A DNA stretch of 64,000 nucleotides from Candidatus Limnocylindrales bacterium (lineage in GTDB: Bacteria > Moduliflexota > Moduliflexia > Moduliflexales > JAUQPW01): assembly GCA_035559535.1 (NCBI GenBank), contig DATMBG010000051.1:1-64000 (forward strand), given 5' to 3'. This document shows positions 16,587 through 25,104 of this stretch, in pieces (positions within the stretch are counted from its first letter, which is position 1; the number at the start of each line of letters is the position of its first letter). The notes beneath the pieces were generated by a model. That model saw only the letters and a list, made by a program, of their open reading frames with translations. It made no database searches and was not told the DNA's origin. The position numbers were made by a program, and so were the translations under genes.

Positions 16587-18272
16587 ATGAAACCAGACTT
16601 TCGTAAGGTACTATCGGAGTTTTTAACCAGATTAAGAACTTTCTTCACCCTTCAAAGGATAGTAGTAAGGTCTCTAATTCATCAAAGGATAGTAGCAAGG
16701 TCTCTAACTCGATTAAGACCCTTATGGGTTCTATGGGTTTCCCATATAGATCCCTTTTTAAGATCCAGACTCATTCCCTTCTGCAAATCTATCAACTCTC
16801 TTCCTATTACCGATGACCGAATTAAAATAAAATGGAGTAAATACGGTCTTACCTTCATCCCCCCTATTTTAGCCATTTTACTTTCCAGCTCTGAAATCAA
16901 TGATGTGAAATACACGTTGGGGCCCTATATTTCCTTGATGGAAGGGACTCTGACTCGGAAAACCGAAATCGGACCGTTTCCTTATCCAGATGAGCTTCGT
17001 CCTCAAGTAGAATTTTGGAAGAAGATTTTCTCTACATACACCACTAAGCAGGCCGTCATTCATGATAATTGGTATCTAGATATCATTTACACGGTGGTGG
17101 ATCTGGATGGGGATGATCTCCGATCTGAGGCTGATAAGCGAAAGGCCATAGATAAGGCTATTGAGAAGTATAAGGGGATTCTGACGGAATTAGAAAAAAA
17201 GGGAGATAATGTCGATGCCATGACCGAGGAAGAAAAGAAAATTTATGCCATGTTTAAAAAGGTCAGTGAAAACGGGGTGGATAAGGAAGCGAAAGACCGA
17301 ATCCGGGGACAGATTGGACAAAGAGACAGGATGATAAAAGGCATTGCGACCTCAGGTCGTTATATAGCGGAGATGGAGCGAATTTTTAAAGAGGCCAATT
17401 TACCGGTGGAGCTGACCCGTCTCCCCTTCGTAGAATCCGCTTTTAACACTTATGCTTATTCCTTTGTAGGTGCCGCCGGATTATGGCAGTTTATGAAGTA
17501 TACGGGAAAGATGTACATGCGAATCGACAATGTAGTGGATGAGCGACGTGATCCAATCAAATCCACTATAGCGGCTGCAAAGCTACTGGCAGCTAATTAT
17601 AAGTTGCTCAACTCCTGGCCTCTGGCTATCACAGCTTACAACCACGGGGCTGGAGGGATACAGAAAGCGATAGCACAGCTTAAATCCAGGGATATTGTCG
17701 ATATTATCCAAAAGTATAACGGAGAGAATTTCGGATTTGCTTCTCGTAATTTCTACCCCGAATTCCTGGCGGCTCTTGAGGTCATGTCCGATATCAAAAC
17801 TTATTTTGGAGATGTGGCGATGGATCCGCCTCTTCAGTATGATGAGGTGGTCATCAAGGACTATGTAAAAATGTCGGATATTATTAAGTATTGCTCTCTT
17901 TTAGAGGAAGATCTTCGTGAGTTGAATCCGGCTTTGCGGGAAGGGGTTTTCTCTTCCCGATATATGATTCCCAAGAATTATGTTTTAAAAATACCGGTGG
18001 GAAGTAAAGCAGATTTTGAAACTAAATATGCCATGATTCCCTCTTCCCAGAAATTTGCCAGCCTGAACTTCGATAAAACCCACAAAGTTAAGCAGGGACA
18101 AAGTCTCTCGGCTATTGCTAAACTTTATAAAACCTCTGTTAAAGCCCTTATGTCTGCAAACTCTTTGAAAAAACCCAACATGATTAAACCGGGTCAGGTT
18201 CTTAAAATCCCGGGTAAATTGTCACCGGCTTCTGCCGCCGATGAAGATAAAGAGGAGAAAAAAGAAGGCTGA
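16587..18272 (+). CDS. MltD-type lytic murein transglycosylase with LysM
   Basis: A 561-residue protein with a soluble lytic transglycosylase domain: catalytic Glu in LPFVESAFN (E283), then AAGLWQFMKYTGKMY and AITAYNHGAGGIQKAI. A single LysM module lies near 498-543 (KVKQGQSLSAIAKLYKTS...MIKPGQVLKIPG). It cleaves peptidoglycan glycan strands in the periplasm. A hydrophobic anchor lies at 86-101 (YGLTFIPPILAILLSS), so about 80 basic residues stand before it, which is unusual. The GGGGAGG site before the ATG at 16587 supports this long start. The N-terminal extension includes the product of a 30-base tandem duplication. Confidence 0.88.
   Translation: MKPDFRKVLSEFLTRLRTFFTLQRIVVRSLIHQRIVARSLTRLRPLWVLWVSHIDPFLRSRLIPFCKSINSLPITDDRIKIKWSKYGLTFIPPILAILLSSSEINDVKYTLGPYISLMEGTLTRKTEIGPFPYPDELRPQVEFWKKIFSTYTTKQAVIHDNWYLDIIYTVVDLDGDDLRSEADKRKAIDKAIEKYKGILTELEKKGDNVDAMTEEEKKIYAMFKKVSENGVDKEAKDRIRGQIGQRDRMIKGIATSGRYIAEMERIFKEANLPVELTRLPFVESAFNTYAYSFVGAAGLWQFMKYTGKMYMRIDNVVDERRDPIKSTIAAAKLLAANYKLLNSWPLAITAYNHGAGGIQKAIAQLKSRDIVDIIQKYNGENFGFASRNFYPEFLAALEVMSDIKTYFGDVAMDPPLQYDEVVIKDYVKMSDIIKYCSLLEEDLRELNPALREGVFSSRYMIPKNYVLKIPVGSKADFETKYAMIPSSQKFASLNFDKTHKVKQGQSLSAIAKLYKTSVKALMSANSLKKPNMIKPGQVLKIPGKLSPASAADEDKEEKKEG
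16651..16710 (+). repeat. Tandem duplication of 30 bases inside the mltD-like gene
   Basis: Units 16651-16680 and 16681-16710 differ at three positions. They encode FTLQRIVVRSLI and HQRIVARSLT-like copies of ten residues each in the N-terminal extension, keeping the frame. Confidence 0.85.
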
Positions 18273-18309
18273 GGAGATCTAACCATTTCTCCGTGGAGAC
18301 GTCTTATAG

Positions 18310-18339
18310 GTAGGGGCGGCCATAAGGGATTGCCCCTAC
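18310..18339. repeat. GTAGGGGC-type palindrome P2
   Basis: Ends GTAGGGGC and GCCCCTAC enclose a less symmetric centre. It lies 38 bases after the mltD-like gene in the 325-base spacer before glyS. I see nothing else in that spacer apart from the glyS ribosome site. Confidence 0.65.
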
Positions 18340-18597
18340 GTAAATCAGGTGTTATCTTCCTGGCGAATAGTACGAAAATTACGTTATGATTTTCACACTT
18401 TGAAGTAATCTGGAAGGTCATGAACCTCCTGGTATTGTACCTTCGTGACTTCGGAAACCTCTCAGTGAATTTCCTGAACCCTCCAACCATTTTTTTCTTG
18501 CTTACCATTCAGAGCGGTTTTATCCTATTTTAAAAATGAAACCAGTTGAAGTTAAAGAAGAAATTCCCCTCGATAACGTTGAAAAGAAGGAGATAAA

Positions 18598-20664
18598 ATG
18601 CCCAAAGAATTGCTACTAGAAATTGGAACTGAAGAAATACCGAGTAGCTTTGTCCTGATGGCTCTCAAGGACATAGAACAAAACGCGAGAAAACTATTTG
18701 AGACTTATCGGATTGGTTTTTCTGAGATAAAAGCCCTGGGAACCCCTCGTCGTTTAACTCTGTACATGGGTCAGGTTGAGGAGAGACAACAGGATTTTGT
18801 TACAGAAGTTCTGGGTCCTGCAAAACGTGTGGCTTATGATGAAAAGGGGAATCCTACAAAGGCTGCATGGGGGTTTGCCCGGGGGCAGGGAGTAACGGTT
18901 GAAGAACTCCAGATTAAGGTGACCGACCGAGGAGAGTATGTCTGTGTTATTAAGCGGGAGAAAGGCGGCGAGACAGATACGCTACTTCGTAAAATTCTAC
19001 CGGAACTCATAACTTCTTTATCGTTTCCTAAATCCATGCGATGGGGAGAAAGCCGTTTAAGATTTGCCAGACCGATTCACTGGATTCTTGCCCTTTTTGG
19101 AGGGGAAGTGGTAGATTTTCAACTTGAAGAACTCCGAAGTGGTTCCTTGACCTATGGTCATCGATTTCTCAAACCGCAAGCCATCCCAATCCAGGATTTT
19201 TCCACTTATCTTCAAGCCCTTAGGGAAGCTTATGTGATTGTAGATCCCGATGAACGACGGGAATCTATCCAGAAACAACTTGTAGAAGTCGCCTCTCAGC
19301 AAGGGGGTAAACCTCTGGAAGATGAAGCACTTCTGGATACTGTTACCTTCCTGGTCGAATATCCCAGGGTTATTTGGGGTCAATTTGATCCGGGCTATTT
19401 AAAATTACCCCGGGAACTTCTGATTACAACCCTGCGTGAACATCAAAAGTACTTTTCTGTAGTGGATTCCAGGGGTCAACTGCTTCCTTACTTTCTCGTT
19501 GTCAGCAACATGGTGGCCAGGGATATGAGTATTATTCGGCAGGGAAATGAGCGGGTTCTGAAAGCCCGTTTAGCCGACGCCGAATTTTTCTTCCATGAAG
19601 ATCAGAAACGTCCTTTAGAAACTCGATTAGAGGATTTAAAGCAGGTTATTTTCCAGGAAAAATTAGGAACTTCCTATGAAAAGGTTCAAAGATTTACTCA
19701 ATTAGCTTTATATCTAGCCTCGATGGTAGATGAATCCTCAAAACCCCTGGTAGCTCGGACAGCACAGCTCTGTAAAGCAGATCTGGTTACGGAGATGGTC
19801 AAAGAATTTCCCAACTTACAGGGAATCATGGGAAGCGAATATGCCCGGTTATCCGGAGAACCCGAAGAGGTCGTGAAGGGAATCCTGGAACACTATCGCC
19901 CCCGGTTCGCAGGAGATGCGATCCCAGAGTCAACCTCCGGAGCGCTGGTCAGTCTGGCAGATAAATTAGACACCATTGTGGGTTGTTTTGGGATTAACCT
20001 GATTCCCACCGGTTCTGAGGATCCCTATGCACTTCGACGACAGGCCCTGGGAATTATCCATATCATCCTGGGGAAAGAATATTCCCTGTCGCTGAATGCT
20101 CTGATTTCCCAATCCTTACAATTACTTCAAGGAAAACTTCTTCGACCTCCTGAAGAGGTGAAAAAAGAAGTTCTGGAATTCTTTAAAGTTCGATTTATAA
20201 ATCTCCTGACCGGTCAGGGAATCCGCCAGGATACCATAGAAGCCGTACTTTCTGTGGAGTTTGATGATCTGGTTGATAGTTATAAGCGCATCTTAGCCCT
20301 TGCCGAATTTAGAAATGATCCGGGCTTTGAATCGCTTCTGATTGCCTTTAAGCGGGTCATCAATATTATCCCCAAGGGCTTCTCGGGTAAGGTAAATCCG
20401 AATCTTTTCGAGCGTGACGAAGAAAAGGATCTGTACCAGGCCGTACTTAAAATAAAAGATCTGGTTGCTTCAGCCTTTGCGCAGAAGGAATACAGAAAAG
20501 CTTTGACCGAGATTTCAACCCTTCGATCTCCGGTCGATAGGTTTTTTACCGGCGTAATGGTGATGGTTGAAGATCCGGAAATTCGCGCTAATCGTCTGGC
20601 CCTGCTGGATACTATTGCAGATCTCTTTAGAGGATTTGCAGATTTCTCCAAGCTGGTGGTCTAA
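18598..20664 (+). CDS. glyS: Glycyl-tRNA synthetase beta subunit
   Basis: A 688-residue protein, normal length for the bacterial beta chain. It shows the family opening LLLEIGTEEIPSSF, the segments LGTPRRLTL and GFARGQGV, MRWG...FARPIHWILALFGG, the HD-like middle part and the C-terminal anticodon-binding region ending in the typical short helices. The alpha-2/beta-2 enzyme charges tRNA-Gly; the beta chain binds the tRNA. An AAGGAGAT site precedes the ATG. The alpha gene glyQ, usually directly upstream, is not in the window; the upstream neighbour is the mltD-like gene. The next gene starts three bases after the stop. Confidence 0.96.
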   Translation: MPKELLLEIGTEEIPSSFVLMALKDIEQNARKLFETYRIGFSEIKALGTPRRLTLYMGQVEERQQDFVTEVLGPAKRVAYDEKGNPTKAAWGFARGQGVTVEELQIKVTDRGEYVCVIKREKGGETDTLLRKILPELITSLSFPKSMRWGESRLRFARPIHWILALFGGEVVDFQLEELRSGSLTYGHRFLKPQAIPIQDFSTYLQALREAYVIVDPDERRESIQKQLVEVASQQGGKPLEDEALLDTVTFLVEYPRVIWGQFDPGYLKLPRELLITTLREHQKYFSVVDSRGQLLPYFLVVSNMVARDMSIIRQGNERVLKARLADAEFFFHEDQKRPLETRLEDLKQVIFQEKLGTSYEKVQRFTQLALYLASMVDESSKPLVARTAQLCKADLVTEMVKEFPNLQGIMGSEYARLSGEPEEVVKGILEHYRPRFAGDAIPESTSGALVSLADKLDTIVGCFGINLIPTGSEDPYALRRQALGIIHIILGKEYSLSLNALISQSLQLLQGKLLRPPEEVKKEVLEFFKVRFINLLTGQGIRQDTIEAVLSVEFDDLVDSYKRILALAEFRNDPGFESLLIAFKRVINIIPKGFSGKVNPNLFERDEEKDLYQAVLKIKDLVASAFAQKEYRKALTEISTLRSPVDRFFTGVMVMVEDPEIRANRLALLDTIADLFRGFADFSKLVV

Positions 20665-20666
20665 AA

Positions 20667-22265
20667 ATGGCCCCTCAGAAAAATGATATCCAGGTGGTAC
20701 TTAACCGATATCAACTGGCAGATTCTCTTAACCTGTCAGAATGTGTAAAAACCTACCCTTTAAAAACGCTCCGAAGGGATCAGGTCCTACTTAAGAAGGC
20801 TCTCCTATCGGCCGATCCAGAACTGGCGCCCTTCTTGAAAAAAACCCTTCAACGGGTTAAAAAGGCCATCCAGGAAAGAAATGAAACAGGTCAGGCGCTA
20901 ATAGAGAATCTCCTTCAAGTACCTCCTGAGATTTTCACCCTAAACCAACCTCTAGATAAATTACTCCAGTATTGGAATCTCTTGGAAGATATCCAGATCT
21001 CCTGGGAATCTGATCCGGAAACTCAAAAGCGTTTGACCCAGGCCACCGCGAATCTCCTTGAAGCCCTTAATATTAAGTTTCAACTGGATTTTTTTAATGG
21101 GTCTCCCGAATTAATAGCCTTTAAATACTCGGAAACCCAATTACAGGATTATAAGTTCCTATTAAAGCGCATCCTCTCTACGGTGGATAAAACCTCGGAT
21201 CTCTATAAGATTTATCAGGTGGTTTTAGCGAATCTCCATCAAGGGCTCATCCTGTTTCTAAAAAAGATAAAACCGATCAAACAATTACATACTTTCCTCG
21301 AGGGGGTTCCCGAGCAAATTCTCATCCATGACATCCAGCAATATCCGACGAAAAAGCTGGAGGATTATAAAACATTTCTCAAAACGACTCTTGAAGATTT
21401 AGAGACCCTTCAGATTAAAAATTCTCACCTGGAAGTTTTTAAAGAACAATGTCAAACTCTGTTAGTAAGAATCTTAATCCCTCTTAAAGTACGTAAAGCT
21501 TACCTGGTTCAGGCGATCCGGGTTTTGAGACTCTGCGACCATATCATGCTTATTGATGAGAAAAGTATCGCTAAAAATTTAGCCAGAACTTTGATAAACT
21601 GCAGAGGGCTACTCAGGCAGACTTATGGATTTTTTAAGAAACATCCTTACCACATGGATGAGGCTGTAGATTTAGAAGTTATTGAGAAGGCCGAAGAAAA
21701 GATAGTACAGTCCCTTAAATTGCGGGGAGGAATGATCCAGGCTATTTGTCGGAATCTGGATGGTTTATCGATCCATCAACTGGCTCAATTTCCTCCTGTC
21801 ATTCTCAGAAATACGTTGGATCTTTTAAAGGAAACGGAATCTATTCTAAGTGAATATATAGGCCTGCGAATGCCTGTAGCCCAATCGGTTGAAAGGGTTT
21901 TGGAGTTGGTCCAGCGAAACGCTGAAAAAGTGGAAAAGGTCTTTAACTTAAAGAAATCCTCGGTATCCCCACCCAACCTTTCTAAGAATTCTCACCTGTC
22001 CCTTCCCTCCATTTATGAGATTGCCAGGTATCCAACCGAGCAACTTTATAAAGGCCGCCTGGCCCATCTTGTTTTTGACTCCATCGCAGTCCTGGAACAG
22101 GCAGTCAAAGACCTGCCTGTACCAATCTCTCTGGTAAAACCCCTTGAAATCAGGATAGAAGAACTCGAGGAATATATCCTTTTCCTCTCTCAGGAATATG
22201 CAGAGGAAGAAATGAACCAGGAGACCGAGAGGGAAGTTTTGAAAATGACGGAAACGCGAGAGTAA
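20667..22265 (+). CDS. Helical protein built of about six degenerate repeats, unknown function
   Basis: A 532-residue protein I do not recognise. It looks entirely helical and soluble, without a signal peptide. A repeat of 45-50 residues can be seen about six times, each around the pattern [YF]P-x3-L-x5-L-x2-hydrophobic: near residues 23-66 (TYPLKTL), 90-133 (NQPLDKL), 148-192 (KYSETQL), 221-266 (YPTKKLEDYKTFL), 368-416 (FPPVIL) and 448-500 (YPTEQL). Between repeats 4 and 5 a stretch of about 90 residues does not fit. The ATG follows the glyS stop by two bases, so it is likely translated together with glyS. An origin by duplication of a helical hairpin is inferred. Confidence 0.75.
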   Translation: MAPQKNDIQVVLNRYQLADSLNLSECVKTYPLKTLRRDQVLLKKALLSADPELAPFLKKTLQRVKKAIQERNETGQALIENLLQVPPEIFTLNQPLDKLLQYWNLLEDIQISWESDPETQKRLTQATANLLEALNIKFQLDFFNGSPELIAFKYSETQLQDYKFLLKRILSTVDKTSDLYKIYQVVLANLHQGLILFLKKIKPIKQLHTFLEGVPEQILIHDIQQYPTKKLEDYKTFLKTTLEDLETLQIKNSHLEVFKEQCQTLLVRILIPLKVRKAYLVQAIRVLRLCDHIMLIDEKSIAKNLARTLINCRGLLRQTYGFFKKHPYHMDEAVDLEVIEKAEEKIVQSLKLRGGMIQAICRNLDGLSIHQLAQFPPVILRNTLDLLKETESILSEYIGLRMPVAQSVERVLELVQRNAEKVEKVFNLKKSSVSPPNLSKNSHLSLPSIYEIARYPTEQLYKGRLAHLVFDSIAVLEQAVKDLPVPISLVKPLEIRIEELEEYILFLSQEYAEEEMNQETEREVLKMTETRE

Positions 22266-22274
22266 GGAAGTGTG

Positions 22275-22385
22275 GAAGTATGGGGGTGTGGGAGTATGGG
22301 GATGGGGAAGTATAAGTACTTATTTTCGTATGCCCTCCATACCCCTACACTCCTATACCCCCACACTCCCACACCCCCATACTTC
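22275..22385. repeat. Heptad-repeat hairpin H3 between convergent genes
   Basis: Left arm 22275-22301 and right arm 22359-22385 match at 26 of 27 bases. The left arm and its continuation are made of G-rich words with a step near seven (AGTATGG, GGGTGTG, GGAGTAT, GGGGATG). It lies between the ends of the helical-repeat gene and scpA and may act as a terminator for both. Confidence 0.75.
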
Positions 22386-22388
22386 TAT

Positions 22389-23105
22389 TTATTCCCCTTC
22401 CTGCCTGCGATGGATCCAGATCTCTCCACAAAATTCCGATTGGCTGAGAAAGATCTGACCCAATTTTGCCAGTTCTAAGATTCCGAGAAATAGCACGATG
22501 AGTTCGACCTTATGAAGCGTGTTTTTAAGCAGGGTGGTAAAAGAAAGGGAAGGAGTGGTTTCAAGGATCTCCAACAACTCAATCATTTTTTGTTGAATAT
22601 CAATTCGTTCTACTTCCACCCGATAAGGGGTCTGAGCTTCTAGAGACTTCAAAGCCTTATGAAAGGCCGAAATCAAGTCAAATAAACTGACTTCAAACTC
22701 ATACTCGATTTCTACATCGGGTCGCTCTTCTGGAAGAGGTTCTCTGACATAGAGTTGACTTTGATAGGTATCTAATTCCTCCAGTTTCAGAGCCAGTTCT
22801 CGAAATTTCTGATACTCTACGAGCTTCTGAACCAATTCCGTTCTGGGATCTTCCTCTTCCGGATTTTCTGCTTGAACCTGGGGTAACAGCATCCGTGACT
22901 TAATATGGAGGAGTGTAGCCGCCATAACCAGGAACTCTCCGGCTATTTCCAGGTTTAACTCTTTCATGGCCTCTAAATACTCCAGATATTGATGGGTTAT
23001 AAGGGCGATGGGAATATCGGAGATATCGATTTTGTTCTTTTTGATGAGATGTAAGAGCAGATCCAGGGGACCTTCGTAAATGGGTAATTTGATATTATAA
23101 GGCAT
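22389..23105 (-). CDS. scpA: Segregation and condensation protein A
   Basis: A 238-residue kleisin. It has the ScpA opening YNIKLPIYEGPLDLLLHLI and KNKIDISDIPIALITHQYLEY, followed by AGEFLVMAATLLHIKSRMLLP. The C-terminal winged helix (SFTTLLKNTLHKVELIVLFLGILELAKLGQI) binds the SMC head. ScpA with ScpB and SMC forms the bacterial condensin for chromosome segregation. scpB, often next door, is not in the window. The start MPYNIKLP at 23105 fits the family. The frame extends upstream only through hairpin H4, and no Shine-Dalgarno site is present. Confidence 0.95.
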   Translation of the reverse strand: MPYNIKLPIYEGPLDLLLHLIKKNKIDISDIPIALITHQYLEYLEAMKELNLEIAGEFLVMAATLLHIKSRMLLPQVQAENPEEEDPRTELVQKLVEYQKFRELALKLEELDTYQSQLYVREPLPEERPDVEIEYEFEVSLFDLISAFHKALKSLEAQTPYRVEVERIDIQQKMIELLEILETTPSLSFTTLLKNTLHKVELIVLFLGILELAKLGQIFLSQSEFCGEIWIHRRQEGE

Positions 23106-23106
23106 G

Positions 23107-23166
23107 GTCTTGTCCGTTGTCCGTTGTCCATTGCCAATCATAATGGGCAACAAACAACGGACAATC
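23107..23166. repeat. Heptad-repeat hairpin H4, just before scpA
   Basis: The near arm reads GTCTTGT CCGTTGT CCGTTGT CCATTGC, an exact 7-base period. The far arm (23145-23166) has GGGCAACAAACAACGGACAA and pairs with it. It begins two bases upstream of the scpA start codon and shares its word with H2. Confidence 0.85.
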
Positions 23167-23246
23167 TTTTACTTTAGTTTAGAAGCTTTGTCAAGGCTTT
23201 TTGGAAATCTATTGACAGATTCAAAAAGTTAAACTAGCATGTGTAT

Positions 23247-23807
23247 ATGCAGCCGCATTCCCATGATCCACACCATCGACCTCACCCTTCCCATTCTGAG
23301 AAGGAGAAAATTAAGTTTTGTTATCGTTGTGGAGGTTCTCTCATTGAAAAGTTCCTGACAGAGGAAAACAAACCCAGACTTATATGTAGTCGGTGTGAAC
23401 TGATCGTATATCTGGATCCCAAGGTTGCAACCGGAACCATTCCTCAGAAGGAGGGAAAGATTGTTTTATTGAAGAGAAACATCGAACCTGCACGGGGTAA
23501 GTGGACCTTTCCAGGCGGTTATATGGATCGTGGTGAAGTTGCATCGGAAGCCGCCATCCGTGAAACCAAAGAGGAAATCGGTCTGGATGTCAAAGTAACC
23601 TCGCTTCTAAATGTTTACTCTTACCCGGGTGTGGACGTGATCGTTATAGTTTATCTGGCTGAAATCCTTGGAGGTGAACTTAGTCCAGGTCTGGAAGCTC
23701 AGGAAGTCCGATTCTTCTCTCCAGATGAAATTCCCTGGGAAGAACTGGCTTTTCAAAGTACCCGAGATGCTTTACGAGAGTTATTAAACCGTAACAAGAG
23801 GTATTAA
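23247..23807 (+). CDS. Nudix hydrolase with N-terminal zinc ribbon
   Basis: A protein of about 186 residues. A His-rich tail (HSHDPHHRPHPSH) leads into a zinc ribbon (C25, C28, C47, C50), then a Nudix domain with the box GGYMDRGEVASEAAIRETKE and EEIGL. The ribbon-Nudix layout resembles NADH pyrophosphatase (NudC) and relatives, but the protein is shorter and its substrate is not known. An in-frame GTG at 23241 could add two residues, and no ribosome site separates the choices. The stop lies inside hairpin H5. Confidence 0.88.
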   Translation: MQPHSHDPHHRPHPSHSEKEKIKFCYRCGGSLIEKFLTEENKPRLICSRCELIVYLDPKVATGTIPQKEGKIVLLKRNIEPARGKWTFPGGYMDRGEVASEAAIRETKEEIGLDVKVTSLLNVYSYPGVDVIVIVYLAEILGGELSPGLEAQEVRFFSPDEIPWEELAFQSTRDALRELLNRNKRY

Positions 23808-23876
23808 ACCGTAAAATGTAAAGCGTAAAACCCACACGAAGATCCTACCTTACGGGTTACGTATTACGGTTTAATG
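23802..23876. repeat. Heptad-repeat hairpin H5 between Nudix and GST genes
   Basis: The left arm has the words CGTAAAA TGTAAAG CGTAAAA, and the right arm CGGGTTA CGTATTA CGGTTTA, both with a 7-base period. TTAAACCGTAA pairs with TTACGGTTTAA. It contains the stop of the Nudix gene and ends four bases before the GST ATG. Confidence 0.8.
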
Positions 23877-23880
23877 GTAT

Positions 23881-24474
23881 ATGGCAAGGAAATTATATCA
23901 ATTTGAAAACTCCCCGTTCTGTCATAAAGTAAAAATCGTAATGGCCGAAAAAAACCTGACCTATGAAACTATAGAAGTTCCAAGAACGGATAAACGGGAA
24001 CTCATACAGGTATCCGGCCAGGAAGCTGTGCCCGTCCTCGTGGATGATGGGAAAGTTATTGTAGATTCGACCTTTATCTCCGAGTATTTAGAAGCAACCT
24101 ATCCGGAACCCCGGATTTACCCCCAAAAGGAAGAAGACCTGGGTCTGGCTCTTATGATTGAAGATTGGGCCGACGAGGTATTTTGTGCCACACGACGTCA
24201 GGCTTTCTTCGAATCCCTCAAACCGGCCGGGGAAATTAACCAGAAAGTTCTAGAGGAAGCTCTACGAATGTTGCAGATTCACTTCTCCGTACTCGATAAA
24301 TTCCTGACCGGGAAAAAGTTTCTGGTAGCCGATGAATACAGCATCGCGGACATTTCGGTCTATGTTCAAATCCATCGATTTAAAAACTCTATGAAAATGG
24401 AAATACCGGCTGAATATAAAAAGGTTCAGGCCTGGTTTGACCGGGTTGAGCAGAGGAATAAGATAAGGGTTTAG
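23881..24474 (+). CDS. Glutathione S-transferase family protein
   Basis: A 197-residue protein with the GST N-terminal thioredoxin-like fold: LYQFENSPFCHKVKIVMAEK (a single Cys in SPFC), then EAVPVLVDDGKVIVDSTFISEYLEATYP, the cis-Pro and glutathione-binding region. The helical C-terminal domain includes FLVADEYSIADISVYVQIHRF, the conserved GST N-capping box. It may be a reductase or a conjugating enzyme; the substrate is unknown. It has no Shine-Dalgarno site and directly follows H5. The next gene starts six bases downstream. Confidence 0.88.
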   Translation: MARKLYQFENSPFCHKVKIVMAEKNLTYETIEVPRTDKRELIQVSGQEAVPVLVDDGKVIVDSTFISEYLEATYPEPRIYPQKEEDLGLALMIEDWADEVFCATRRQAFFESLKPAGEINQKVLEEALRMLQIHFSVLDKFLTGKKFLVADEYSIADISVYVQIHRFKNSMKMEIPAEYKKVQAWFDRVEQRNKIRV

Positions 24475-24479
24475 GGGTT

Positions 24480-24893
24480 ATGAAGATCGTGATTTGTGGA
24501 AGTATGTCTTTCGCCAGAGAAATGCTGGAAGCTCAAAGGATCCTGGAAGCTCAAGGGCATCAGGTGGTTATTCCCAAGTTTACGGAAGAGCATGCCAAAC
24601 AACGACTACCTAAAAATGAAGATGCCAATCGAAAACGGGAATATGATTTGATCCGGGATTATTACCGGAAGATTTTAGAAAGTGATGCCATCTTGGTTTT
24701 AAATTATGACGCTCATGGGATCCAGGGGTATATCGGAGGAAATTCTTTTTTAGAGATGGGCTTTGCCCATGTTTTGGGTAAATCTATTTATCTGCTTTAT
24801 CCTATCCCTAACATGAATTATGCCGATGAAATGCAGGCCATGGATCCTATTATTTTATATGGGAACTTATCCAGATTAAGCGTAAAACAATGA
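24480..24893 (+). CDS. Nucleoside 2-deoxyribosyltransferase-like Rossmann protein
   Basis: A 137-residue protein with a Rossmann-like start KIVICGSMSFAREMLEAQRIL, an aspartate-rich middle (SDAILVLNYD) and the segment GYIGGNSFLEMGFAHVLGKSIYLL. The last resembles the glutamate-containing nucleophile region of the 2-deoxyribosyltransferase/DUF4406 group. The catalytic Glu could be that of NSFLEMGFA. These proteins exchange bases on deoxyribosides or hydrolyse nucleotides. The call is at the level of the fold. It has an AGGGG site before the ATG and probably forms an operon with the GST gene. The 210 bases after it hold no feature I can name. Confidence 0.65.
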   Translation: MKIVICGSMSFAREMLEAQRILEAQGHQVVIPKFTEEHAKQRLPKNEDANRKREYDLIRDYYRKILESDAILVLNYDAHGIQGYIGGNSFLEMGFAHVLGKSIYLLYPIPNMNYADEMQAMDPIILYGNLSRLSVKQ

Positions 24894-25104
24894 CAACCCG
24901 TATATTTTGTAAAATTAATTTTGATCTATGAAGGTTATCCTTGTGAGTTCCAGGGTACTTCAGGATAGACTCCCTAAAGCAGTCCTCTGGGGTCTGGAGG
25001 TTACTTCGCTCTGGACTTTGGCTCCTGCTGCCTTAGCAAGGTACCGGTCGTTTTTACTTTGAAGCCTAGGGGGAGTTAACGATTAACGTTATGATGACCT
25101 TTTT

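Noticed and set aside
24894-25104. Possible RNA gene in the spacer before the Nudix-nfi pair
   Set aside because: Some short GC-rich pairings occur, but no tRNA-like cloverleaf, conserved motif or terminator was found.
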